Positions 45,901 through 53,743 of a DNA stretch of 64,000 nt are shown here, piece by piece. This stretch comes from CAYVFC01 sp964450715 (GTDB lineage Bacteria; Myxococcota_A; Polyangia; Polyangiales; JAFGIB01). A program made the position numbers and the translations under genes. The notes below the pieces were generated by a model. The model did no database searches, had not been told where the DNA came from, and saw only the letters and a list, made by a program, of their open reading frames with translations. Position 1 is the first letter of the stretch; each line of letters begins with the position of its first letter. Location of the stretch: positions 21,967-85,966 of the forward strand of contig CAYVFC010000016.1 in NCBI GenBank assembly GCA_964450715.1, written 5' to 3'.

Positions 45901-48524
45901 GCGCCTACCGGGTGGGGCAGCGAGCCGGCCTGGCGCTACAAACCCCGCTGAATCCGGGCTTCTTCCTGCTGACCGCGGAGCGCGCGGACGTGCTCTACGC
46001 CAGGGTCGTCAAGGGCTCGGGGGGAACCCCGTCCATCCCGCTCGCCGCCTCCGCCGCGCCCAATGCCTTCCTGACCATGACCGGTACGGTTCCACGCACC
46101 CTGCCCGGAGAGCGGGGGCGTCCCCGCCTGGTAGCCGGCGCCCGCGAGGTCGAGGTACGGGGGCCGTCGCGCCTGCTGCGGGCTGACATATCGCTGCAAC
46201 GCGACACCTATCAACCCCGCGAACAGGTGCAGGGCGAGGTCCGGGTAACGCATCGGGGCCGCCCGGCGGTAGCCGAGGTGGCGCTGGTGGCGGTGAACGA
46301 GAGCGTGCTGCAACTGACCGGCTTCAAGACGCCCGACCCGAGCCTCGTATTCCACAAACCGCGTGGGCTGGGCGTGACTACCGTGAGTAATATAACCAAG
46401 GTGATCGCCGATCTGGTCGAGGCCGCCCGCGTGCCCGAGGTGGCGCGGCTCGAGGAGGACGGTACGGACGGCGGCAAGGGCCGTCCCGAGCTCAGGGACG
46501 ACTACCTGGCGGCCGCCTACTGGGCGCCGGCGCTTCGCACCGATGCGAGCGGCCGAGTTCGCTTCGCCTTTGACGCGCCCAGCGACCTGAGCGCCTACCG
46601 TTTGATGGCCGTGGTCGCGGCCAAGGACGATCGGGTGGGCTCGGCGGACGCCCGCGTCACGGTGCGCCAACCGCTTTCGGCCCGACCGCTGGTGCCGCGC
46701 TTTGTCTCCCGCGATGACGAGCTACAGCTCGGCGCGCTGGTCCACGATCAGACGGAGGCCGAGGGGCCCGTCGCGCTCGATTTCGCTGCCTCGGGGCTGC
46801 AACTAGAGAGCAAGCAGGCCGAGCTCGCGGGCGGCGAAAGCGGGGAACGGGTCGCCCACACGCGGGCTCGGGTTGGTGACGTCGACCAGGCCTGGTTCGA
46901 GGTAGAGGTACACAAGGCATCGCACGCCGACCGCGTGCGCCGCTCTTTCAAGGTGCGTCGGCCGCTCGACACCGAGCTGCGGGTGCTGGCAAACAAACGA
47001 GATAGCGAGATCAGAGCCCGGCTCGAGTGGCCCGCCGGTATCGATCCGGAGCTGAGCCGGCTGGAGATCACGGTGGACCGCGCTGGGCTGGCGCCGCTGG
47101 CACCGGTACTGGCCGCGGTCGTCAACTATCCTTACGGATGTACCGAGCAGACCGCCGCGGCTCTTTCCGCCCTTTCCGCCACACCCGAGCTGGCGGCCGC
47201 CATCGATCCGGAGCTGGTCAATAGGGAGAAGCTCGAGGTGAAGATCCGGGACGGCTTGAGCCGACTCGCGCGGGCCCGCACCCGAAGCGGTCACTACGCC
47301 GTGTTCGCCGGAATGAGGGGCAACCCCTGGATGACCGCGCTAGTGCTCGAGGCGGCGCTATCGGCGCGCGACGCCGGCTTTCGGGTACCGGAGGGGATCG
47401 TCGTCAATGCGATAGAAGTCCTGTCGAGATGGATCAAGCAACGCAAGATCCAGAACCTCTCCCGGAGGCGCGGAGACCTGCAGCTCGCCGTCCAGACCGC
47501 CTGGCTGCTGAGCCGCTCGGGAAAACCGCTCGAATCCGCGGAGCAAGAGCTCTGGGCCATGCGCAAGAATCTCGGCGCCTACGAGAAGGCATATCTGCTT
47601 CAAACCTGGGCGCAGCGAAACGCCCATCCCGATCGCCGTAGCGCGTTGCGCCGGTGGCTGGTCCGGATTTCCGCTTCGCTCGATCGCGGCGCTCCCCGCG
47701 ATCCCGAAACGCCCTTTCTCTCCGCGGAACGCACCCGGGCTCTGATCCTGCGCGCCCTGCTCGCCGACAATAGCGAACCCGAGCAACAGGCTCGCCTGGC
47801 CAAGCGGTTGATCGAGCGCGCCTCCGATCCGGGCGGCTGGCTATCGACGCGCGAAACGGCGGAGACGCTGGCCGCGCTCTCCGGCTGGGCGCGGCAGCGG
47901 CAAGCCGGCGCCAGCCGGGTAAAGGTCGGCCTGGGTACGACCGTCCTCTTGCAGGGAGCGCTCGAGGGAGCACAGGTCGCCGCGGTCAACAGAGCCGCGG
48001 CCCAGTCGCCTTCCGGCGAGGTCTGGGTCGAAGCCGACGGGAAGGTTACGGTTTCGATCCGCAGGCGCGACGTCTCCTCCTCTGCTCCCAAACCCGCTTT
48101 CTCCCGCGGCCTCTCGCTGGCGCGCCGCTACCTCCATCCGGAAACCGGCAAGCCGATCCAGACCCTCTCCGCCGGGGAGATCGTCCAGGTCGAGCTGCTG
48201 CTCAAGACAGACCACGCCCTGCGCATGGTCGCGCTGTCCGATCCCATGCCCGCGGGCCTCGAGCCGCTCGACCCCGGCCTGTCCACCGGCCGCTACGCCG
48301 GCTGCACCTCCTGCGATCGCCGAGCGGATTTCGATCACGTCGTACGCCGCGACGACCGGGTAGAAGCCTTCGCCGAGTTTTTACCCGCCGGCACCCACGA
48401 GCTCCGCTACCTGCTGCGCGCCCGCATCGCCGGACGCTACTGCGCCCCGGGCGCCACCGCCCTGCCCATGTATCTGCCCGACCTACTCGCCCGCAGCGCC
48501 GTGGGACGGATCGCCGTCGAGTAG
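42957..48524 (+). CDS. Bacterial alpha-2-macroglobulin, thioester type (YfhM-like)
   Basis: A 1855-residue lipoprotein; the ATG at 42957 lies behind AGAGGTGA, immediately after pbpC. A signal helix ends at VPAC (Cys37). MG domains fill the first half, followed by the A2M domain (PSDLSAYRLMAVVAAKDDR) and the thioester domain with YGCTEQ, where Cys1395 and Gln1398 would form the reactive bond. It traps proteases in the periplasm; with PbpC it is thought to protect and repair a breached envelope. It is somewhat longer than E. coli YfhM (1653 residues). Confidence 0.93.
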   Translation: MNGIDYGTILSRLRPYRLAIAVLAAALAALSAAVPACRTQAPPRKTAADRPRVAEFKPGEVLERENTALHLVFDRIMVGVDQVGPALARPPVRIEPEQPVEAHWDDRKTLVVRPRDSWKAGERYRISLDTGLLGPLEKPSGFTFDVTPLRLRWLTLPDRNASRKPEFDAYFTLEVDPRRAASACGLVDPTGKRYPLELAWPEEEQIPEAGVTSVPFTVSETLEMETHYRLDCRDLLPARGGAPWREKPKPETYQTHGLLRVIDAFPKPGATPPPERASLCFNLSTPVDPDQLKRHVRVTPKPEGLEKRWHHGSCDDDYRDTDRGNSVLLPPRTDFKVEIDAGLTDVFGQKLGKGYSYSFRTGDRIPGLWTATGTARVLEYGRQGHAVGTLNLQSAKLSCARLTPAQLAAGFEDFTRWVFYRPDEHAGLSDPLIDLPRPPWALLDLPPREHLLDAKQRPNTARTVPLDLGERCGPESGAPGIYAMQIEPLGETGPVANRQGDDPARLLANVTDLGVVAKRGEQGALVWVTRLSSGALVRGARVRVLDHQGELISQGRTDSRGLARFSGLGRTDEQSWFAVVQGADTAIVSTDWRWREGLSPWQLDVRASYGDEGLRLFVHTDRGVYRPGERVLLHGLARRISDTAPAKVPRNRQVVLDLSAEGESVFHQELRLSDFGSFHTEIDLPPHLKPGVHRLLVRAAGKKDIHQVRVAEFRPVTFELLGGPKANEVLAPEKASVQLEARYLFGAPVPEAEVRWTVEMAPGRVRAPDFADYSFEDSSPALPDEEPWPEPSRGIVQRREVKTDAQGRTGLSVDTRATRGPTRYQFTAEVTDAGKDRTSRSLSVLAHSAERYIGVRFHRGLFDGNQPVSAELVIVNRDGAPVSGSAEVELRHVRWDCSHPRQQCRASVQVLERHSVSVTASRPALVTFQPSPGGTVHVRALTRDNQARVARASDSAWVWSLAGELVGPYSDRVAATLSVDRRAYRVGQRAGLALQTPLNPGFFLLTAERADVLYARVVKGSGGTPSIPLAASAAPNAFLTMTGTVPRTLPGERGRPRLVAGAREVEVRGPSRLLRADISLQRDTYQPREQVQGEVRVTHRGRPAVAEVALVAVNESVLQLTGFKTPDPSLVFHKPRGLGVTTVSNITKVIADLVEAARVPEVARLEEDGTDGGKGRPELRDDYLAAAYWAPALRTDASGRVRFAFDAPSDLSAYRLMAVVAAKDDRVGSADARVTVRQPLSARPLVPRFVSRDDELQLGALVHDQTEAEGPVALDFAASGLQLESKQAELAGGESGERVAHTRARVGDVDQAWFEVEVHKASHADRVRRSFKVRRPLDTELRVLANKRDSEIRARLEWPAGIDPELSRLEITVDRAGLAPLAPVLAAVVNYPYGCTEQTAAALSALSATPELAAAIDPELVNREKLEVKIRDGLSRLARARTRSGHYAVFAGMRGNPWMTALVLEAALSARDAGFRVPEGIVVNAIEVLSRWIKQRKIQNLSRRRGDLQLAVQTAWLLSRSGKPLESAEQELWAMRKNLGAYEKAYLLQTWAQRNAHPDRRSALRRWLVRISASLDRGAPRDPETPFLSAERTRALILRALLADNSEPEQQARLAKRLIERASDPGGWLSTRETAETLAALSGWARQRQAGASRVKVGLGTTVLLQGALEGAQVAAVNRAAAQSPSGEVWVEADGKVTVSIRRRDVSSSAPKPAFSRGLSLARRYLHPETGKPIQTLSAGEIVQVELLLKTDHALRMVALSDPMPAGLEPLDPGLSTGRYAGCTSCDRRADFDHVVRRDDRVEAFAEFLPAGTHELRYLLRARIAGRYCAPGATALPMYLPDLLARSAVGRIAVE

Positions 48525-48559
48525 ATCTACCGAGCCTCGGTGCGTTAAAAGATCGACTT

Positions 48560-48883
48560 CTAGCGCAATACCCGGCGGCGCAAGTGCTCCTGTACGTCCC
48601 GGCGTCCGTCCAGCACGCAGTGAACGTAAACCTTCCTATCGATGATCTGGTATACGATCCTGTAAGGCTTGCAGTGGATTTCCAGGTAGTCGCGTATACC
48701 TACTCGGTATAGCTCGGGCGGGGCATGACCTCTGCTCGGAAGCTCTCTCAGGCCAATACAGGCATCTTCGATCTTCTTCAGTACCCGGTCCGCGGCTGTC
48801 CGGGAATCTTCCGAAAGGACGTAGCGGTAGATATCCACGACGTCCTCTTCTGCCTCGGCGACGAGATGAACCTGGTATTTCAC
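48560..48883 (-). CDS. RelE/ParE-family toxin
   Basis: A 107-residue basic protein with the RelE/ParE pattern: AEEDVVDIYRYVLSEDS near the N-terminus, LRELPSRGHAPPEL in the middle and YRIVYQIIDRKVYVHCVLDGRRD at the end. RelE members cleave mRNA on ribosomes while ParE members poison gyrase; the sequence alone does not decide. It lies 70 bp downstream of its antitoxin, a wider gap than usual for such pairs. Confidence 0.88.
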   Translation of the reverse strand: MKYQVHLVAEAEEDVVDIYRYVLSEDSRTAADRVLKKIEDACIGLRELPSRGHAPPELYRVGIRDYLEIHCKPYRIVYQIIDRKVYVHCVLDGRRDVQEHLRRRVLR

Positions 48884-48953
48884 TAACGCGCCTCTTGTCG
48901 ACCGGATCGGCCTGGCCGTCCTTCAATCCACGGCCGCCTCCTATTGCGCGAGA

Positions 48954-49232
48954 TCAGGGGAGTTTCCCAATTCTTTTCGAGATATCCGCAAAGGCCCTGT
49001 CAGCGGGCTTGGTCCGTCCCTTCTTCAGGCTCTTGCTGCTCTGGGAAAGGAGCTTCAGCATCGCTAGGCTCTCCTGCGTCTGCTCGTAGCTCTCTACGTC
49101 CTGCACCACAACCTTCGCCGTCCCGTTGTGGGTAATGACGACCGTCTTGCGGTTTTCGGATATATCCCGGACGATCTCCGAGGCGTGAGCCTTCAGCTCG
49201 CTGATGGGTTTAATGGCTTCGCTGAGTTTCAC
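48954..49232 (-). CDS. Phd/YefM-family antitoxin
   Basis: A 92-residue antitoxin. The N-terminal part (LSEAIKPISELKAHASEIVRDI, then KTVVITHNGTAKVVVQDVESYE) is the Phd/YefM DNA-binding domain, and the basic, disordered C-terminus would wrap the toxin. It precedes the RelE/ParE gene on the minus strand and should repress their shared promoter upstream. Confidence 0.9.
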   Translation of the reverse strand: MKLSEAIKPISELKAHASEIVRDISENRKTVVITHNGTAKVVVQDVESYEQTQESLAMLKLLSQSSKSLKKGRTKPADRAFADISKRIGKLP

Positions 49233-49712
49233 GGCGCGTTCCCCTTTAGATCTGAATTTAGTCTATATTCGGATCTACGGCAAGGGAAACGCAGAGGAAC
49301 GCGAAGCGTTCTTCCGAGGTCGAGGGTCCAGTACTCACCGGGCGCTGCCGGGCGCTTTCTGGTCGACCCGTGAATCCGCCGTCGCGAGGGGTTTATGACA
49401 ACCGCCGGGGCGGTCACAGCGAACGGTAAAAGCCGCCTGTAACCGTTCAGGGGGGGGAAGGGTGTATGAAACGACGGCGGCCAATCCATCCCGAAAAACC
49501 GGCTTTCGTCCTCGGGCCGCCTCGTCATGTACGTGAGTACACTCCTCGGCGGCCCTGCGGGCGCGCTCGGTTTTTCGGGCGCCTTGGCCGCCGCATGGTC
49601 CCGGGCCTGAACGCTTACAGCCGCCTTCGTTCCGGGCAGATCGGTCTGGGTGGAGCATTCGTTGCCCACGACTGTACAGCCGGCGTACAGGGGCGTCGCC
49701 TCCCCACCGGAC
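49233..49712. other. Intergenic region containing short motif C
   Basis: 480 nt with no supported gene. Contains motif C copy 2 at 49439-49456. The rest shows no reading frame with a start signal or recognisable family. Confidence 0.5.
49439..49456. repeat. Short dispersed motif C, copy 2
   Basis: Identical over 18 nt to 9866-9883 (GTAACCGTTCAG plus G run). Intergenic in both places. Confidence 0.4.
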
Positions 49713-50093
49713 TCATGCCACTCCTCCGAGTACCACCATTCGCGGAGCGACGATCAGGAGGTTGAGCAACACGGTGCAGACGGCGTGCGCCCTACCCGGC
49801 CGGGTTCGAGAGATCATCAAGGCGTAGATACCGGCGGCGGCGCCGATAGCACCGAGCAGGAGACCGACCGGAGTCTGCGCGTGCTGTAGCGCTCCGCCGG
49901 CGCCGATGGATCCGGAAGGTCCGAAACATTGCGCACGGATCTGGAAGCCGAGAGCCGAGAGCCATTCCAGCGCCGTAACGTGATGTAAAAGAGCCAGGCA
50001 GAAGAAGGCCATACCGTGTACCATCCAGATAGCCGGCATGGACCAGGATAGCCATACCAACTTCTCCTTCTTCGAAAGCCCCAGTACTGACAT
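49713..50093 (-). CDS. Small membrane protein, unrecognised
   Basis: A 126-residue protein; ATG at 50093 behind AAAGGAGTAACGGGG. Three hydrophobic stretches: about 18-40 (WLSWSMPAIWMVHGMAFFCL), 74-95 and 105-125. A loop of about 30 residues with one Cys lies between the first two. It follows the pseudopilin gene on the same strand by 83 bp, so they may be co-transcribed. Family and function unknown. Confidence 0.65.
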   Translation of the reverse strand: MSVLGLSKKEKLVWLSWSMPAIWMVHGMAFFCLALLHHVTALEWLSALGFQIRAQCFGPSGSIGAGGALQHAQTPVGLLLGAIGAAAGIYALMISRTRPGRAHAVCTVLLNLLIVAPRMVVLGGVA

Positions 50094-50176
50094 CCCCGTT
50101 ACTCCTTTCTCCCCCCCCCGGGAAGTTCGATTGGCTGTCACAGCCTTCGTAAAACGTCTGGCGCGGCTTTCCGCCC

Positions 50177-50632
50177 TTAAAATCCGATGTCGTCGTCGTT
50201 GCCAAACTGTCCGTCGTCGCCGGCCGATTTCACGTGTATGGCCCGTTCGTCGCACTCGATGAGAAAGTCATTTCCCCACGGATCGGTGCTCTCGCGGGTC
50301 TGGTCAAGAGCGCCGGCTTCCACCAGATCCCGCACTTCCGGGCAGTCCGCCTGCGGGAATTCCATGGTGTATCTGGTGACCGCTGCCTGAATGGCGCGCG
50401 CGTCCGTCATGGCGGTCCTCCTTTTGGCCTCGTTCCAGGCGTTCCGGACCGAAATCGTCACCGCCGATCCGATCAGCGCCATGATGACCAGAACGGCCAT
50501 GATCTCTATCAGGGACATACCCTGGTTTCGCCGTCGGCGTTCGTCCCGTTTCTTGCGTTCGTGTCGCTTTCGACGTCGCCCTCGGCTTCGAGGTCGGTCC
50601 CGTCTCGGATATTTCCGGTTTACTTCTTTCAT
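50177..50632 (-). CDS. Type II secretion/type IV pseudopilin with very basic leader
   Basis: A 151-residue prepilin-like protein; ATG at 50632 behind GGGGAGAG. A 38-residue leader holds about 21 Arg/Lys, followed by the prepilin peptidase site QG|MSLIEIM with Glu at +5 and a hydrophobic helix to about 60. The C-terminal domain (STDPWGNDF, and DDGQFGNDDDI with a calcium-site-like Asp cluster) matches GspG-type major pseudopilins. Leaders of pilins are usually 6-25 residues, so this one is unusual. No other secretion genes are adjacent. Confidence 0.85.
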   Translation of the reverse strand: MKEVNRKYPRRDRPRSRGRRRKRHERKKRDERRRRNQGMSLIEIMAVLVIMALIGSAVTISVRNAWNEAKRRTAMTDARAIQAAVTRYTMEFPQADCPEVRDLVEAGALDQTRESTDPWGNDFLIECDERAIHVKSAGDDGQFGNDDDIGF

Positions 50633-50984
50633 CCGCTCTCCCCTTGCATCTGGATAGATACTTTGTTCATAGAGCAAGCGGCGTGCCAGCCTTGTGTATA
50701 GACATGATAAAACCGTACAAGCCGGCGTAACCATTAGGCGTAACGGCCGTCGGCCCAACGACTTCGCCTCCCGCCGCGCTTCGGCCGTGGTGACACACCG
50801 TCAAGGCCCTCGGCGAAATCGACCCGGACGGGTGACATCCTGTCAAAGAAAACCGCGCGGTATGCGTCTAATGCCAGCGTCCCCGTGCGGCCTCTTCGCG
50901 GCGCTAGGCACGCGCGTCTCCGATTCCCGGGAAACCGGAGATCATGGAATTGTTGTCCCCTGAGGGATAGGTGTCGGTCTAGAG
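50633..50984. other. Divergent intergenic region
   Basis: 352 nt between the pseudopilin and protease genes, with no supported feature. Presumably carries divergent promoters. Confidence 0.45.
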
Positions 50985-52541
50985 ATGGCTCGTATCGTAC
51001 TCGTATCCGTGACGGTCACGCTGTTCGCGGCCTGGTTCTCGACTCCCGAGGGAAAGTTGAGGGGAACCGCGGAGCCGGAACAACGGAGCCGAGATGCGAA
51101 CCGGGACGGCAGATCGCCTTCCGGGATCGCAGCGACTTCAGGGGTGGCGGCGCGAGGCGAAAGCAAGGCCGAGCAGAGGCAAAAAGCCGAACGGCCGCGC
51201 TCCTGGCCGAGCGTTTTGATACGCGGCGTTCCTCACGTGCGGCAGAAACCGGATTTTTGCGGCGAGGCCTGCGGGGAGATGTACCTGCGCAAGCTCGGGG
51301 TCGAGGGCGATCAGGACTGGGTGTTCGACAGGTCCGGTCTCGACCCGTCCGAGGGGCGCGGGCTTTACACGAAGGAGCTGGCCCGCGCGCTGCGACGCAT
51401 CGGCTTTCGGGTGGGGGAGGTCTGGTACGACGCTGACGGCGCAGCCGGGATGGTCCGGCGCTTCGACGAGCTACACCGCGATCTGGCGGCCGGCGTGCCC
51501 TCGATCGTCTGCATGCACTACGACGATCCTCCCCTGGACTCGGAGCACTTCCGGCTGGTGCTGGGCTACGACGGAAAGAGAGACGAGGTGATCTTTCACG
51601 AGCCAGCCGAGGAAAAAGGCGCCTATCGTCGCATGACGCGGAGGCGGTTCTCGAAGCTGTGGCCGCTGAAAGGCGGCGGCCGCGAGAAGGGGAAGCGAAT
51701 CCTGATCCGCCTGAGGCTCGAGCCCGGCGAGCTCGAGCAGGGAAAGATCGCCACTGTTCCCACCGCGGCCGATCTCGCCCAGCAGGTGATGGCGCTGCGC
51801 GACCGTGTTCCGCCGGGCCACACGGTGCTGGCCCAGCCGCCCTTCGTAGTGATCGGCGACGAGCCGCCGGCCAGGGTGCGGCAGCGCGCGCTCGGCACCG
51901 TCAAGTGGACGGTCGACAAGCTGAAAAAGGACTTTTTCAGCAAGGACCCGGAAGAGATCATCGAGATCTGGCTGTTCCGGGACCGGGATACCTACCGGCA
52001 GGGCTCGTTGCGTATCTCGGGACACGCGCCGAGCACTCCCTACGGGTACTACCTGCAAGCGAAGAAAGCGATGGTGATGAACATCGCTACCGGAGGCGGC
52101 ACGCTGGTTCACGAGATCGTCCACCCTTTCATGGCCGCCAACTTCCCCGCCTGCCCGGCCTGGTACAACGAAGGGCTGGGCAGCCTGTTCGAGCAGAGCG
52201 CCGAGCGTAACGAGCGCATCGTCGGTCTGCCCAACTGGCGCCTGGCCGGGCTACAGGACGCGATCGGGGAGGGCAGCATGCCCTCGTTCCGGTGGCTGCT
52301 CTCGCGGAGCGACGAGCAGTTCTACAACCGCGACCCGGGCACCAACTACGCCCAAGCGCGCTATCTGTGTTTGTATCTACAGGAACACGGCCTGCTCACC
52401 CGTTTTCACCACGAATTCCTCCGGCACCACGGGCGGGATCCCTCCGGATACCGGACCCTTAAAAGGGTGCTCCGCGAGCGTGACATGGATGCTTTCAAGG
52501 AACGCTGGCAGAAGTGGGTGATGTCGCTGCGCTACCCGTGA
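50985..52541 (+). CDS. Fusion of C39-like cysteine peptidase and HEXXH metallopeptidase
   Basis: A 518-residue protein with an N-terminal hydrophobic segment (signal or anchor). Residues about 80-240 resemble C39/papain-like peptidases: Cys92 in PDFCGEACGEMYL, and a His in SEHFRLVLGYD. Residues about 280-510 hold a gluzincin-type site: HEIVH (376-380) and Glu396 in WYNEGLGSLFE. An extracytoplasmic double peptidase is the simplest reading, but C39-like domains can also be inactive binding modules. A pairing of two peptidase types in one chain is uncommon. It converges on the next gene with only five bases between. Confidence 0.8.
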   Translation: MARIVLVSVTVTLFAAWFSTPEGKLRGTAEPEQRSRDANRDGRSPSGIAATSGVAARGESKAEQRQKAERPRSWPSVLIRGVPHVRQKPDFCGEACGEMYLRKLGVEGDQDWVFDRSGLDPSEGRGLYTKELARALRRIGFRVGEVWYDADGAAGMVRRFDELHRDLAAGVPSIVCMHYDDPPLDSEHFRLVLGYDGKRDEVIFHEPAEEKGAYRRMTRRRFSKLWPLKGGGREKGKRILIRLRLEPGELEQGKIATVPTAADLAQQVMALRDRVPPGHTVLAQPPFVVIGDEPPARVRQRALGTVKWTVDKLKKDFFSKDPEEIIEIWLFRDRDTYRQGSLRISGHAPSTPYGYYLQAKKAMVMNIATGGGTLVHEIVHPFMAANFPACPAWYNEGLGSLFEQSAERNERIVGLPNWRLAGLQDAIGEGSMPSFRWLLSRSDEQFYNRDPGTNYAQARYLCLYLQEHGLLTRFHHEFLRHHGRDPSGYRTLKRVLRERDMDAFKERWQKWVMSLRYP

Positions 52542-52546
52542 CCCCC

Positions 52547-53467
52547 TCACCCCCGGTCGCCCAGCTCGCGCGCTAAAAACTCGGTCTGCTTGGCGACGAT
52601 CTCCTGGAAGAGCTCGCCCACGTAGACTCCGAAGTGGCCCACCGGATAGGGGTGTAGCTCGGCGCGCTCGCCCGCGATGCGGGCGGCCTCAAAGGCCGGG
52701 CGGCTGGGGGTCAGGTCGTCCCTCTCGGCGGCGAAGATCTGCACGCGGCAGCGGATGTCCTTTACATGCTTTATCGGGCGGAAGATGGGGAGCCAGGCGA
52801 AGTCGCGCGTGGCCAGCCGGTTCTGCCAGAGGGGACCGCGAATCTGCTCGATACAATCCATGGATTCGTCGTTCACATAGGCGGCCTGCTCGCCCTGCCT
52901 GGCTACGGCCCTGACGTAGGCCGGGCCCAGTCCCACCAGCCCGCCCAGCAGATCGAGCACCGAGCGCCAGACGATCCAGAGGCCGCGCAGAGGATCGGTG
53001 CGCGCCAGATGCCGCGCCATGAACCAGCCGGTGGCGGCGTTGTCCAGGTTGGGCACCTGGATCACCAGCGCCGCCACCCGGCCGTCCTCGTAGGCGCACT
53101 GAACGGCGATGCCGCCCGAGTACGATGTACCCCAGAGCGCCACCCGTTGCGGGTCTACGCCGGGCAGCTGCCGCGCGTAGTCGAGCGCCGCCCGGTAGTC
53201 CTGTACCTGCTGCCGGGCGGAGACCAGCTCCCGCGGCTGGCCCTGGCTGTCGCCAAAGCACCGGTAGTCGAAGACCAGCACGTTCATCCCCGCCGCCGCG
53301 AACCGCTCGGCGTACTGCGCCAGTCCACAGTCGCGCGTCATCGACAGGCCGTGGGCCATGACCACGGCCGGGGCGCCCCGCTCGCTGGCAAGCGCATCGC
53401 TGGTCGGGGGATAGTGCCACCCGGCGAGCTTCTTGCCGCGGCTGATGAAAGAAACGTCGTTGCGCAT
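52547..53467 (-). CDS. Cytoplasmic alpha/beta hydrolase
   Basis: A 306-residue hydrolase without a signal peptide. The oxyanion region is AHGLSMTRDCG, the nucleophile elbow is GTSYSGG (Ser115), the acid Asp lies in AERDDL and the base His in VGHFGVY. This pattern fits the dienelactone-hydrolase/acyl-peptidase-like group (Hydrolase_4). Substrate unknown. It starts at ATG with no close neighbour upstream. Confidence 0.88.
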   Translation of the reverse strand: MRNDVSFISRGKKLAGWHYPPTSDALASERGAPAVVMAHGLSMTRDCGLAQYAERFAAAGMNVLVFDYRCFGDSQGQPRELVSARQQVQDYRAALDYARQLPGVDPQRVALWGTSYSGGIAVQCAYEDGRVAALVIQVPNLDNAATGWFMARHLARTDPLRGLWIVWRSVLDLLGGLVGLGPAYVRAVARQGEQAAYVNDESMDCIEQIRGPLWQNRLATRDFAWLPIFRPIKHVKDIRCRVQIFAAERDDLTPSRPAFEAARIAGERAELHPYPVGHFGVYVGELFQEIVAKQTEFLARELGDRG

Positions 53468-53743
53468 AGTGGCGGAATCCTAGGAGCGCAGCGTCGAAAA
53501 AGCAAAGCGCTCCGTGAGGAAATGGCATCCCTGGCGACCAGGGGTAAAAGGATGCGCGCCATGGGTTTCTGGGAGGTTAGAAACGGACGCGTATCTCTTT
53601 TTTGGCACGGTGTGGCGCGATCTGTCCTCTATTGATATTGTTTTTGTCGTCCGCAGAACTACGGATGGCGGTTTGCCACGGTATATTCGCTCATTACCGG
53701 CCATATCCCCGATAGGGAACAGAAAGCCGGAGCAGGAGGTCAG

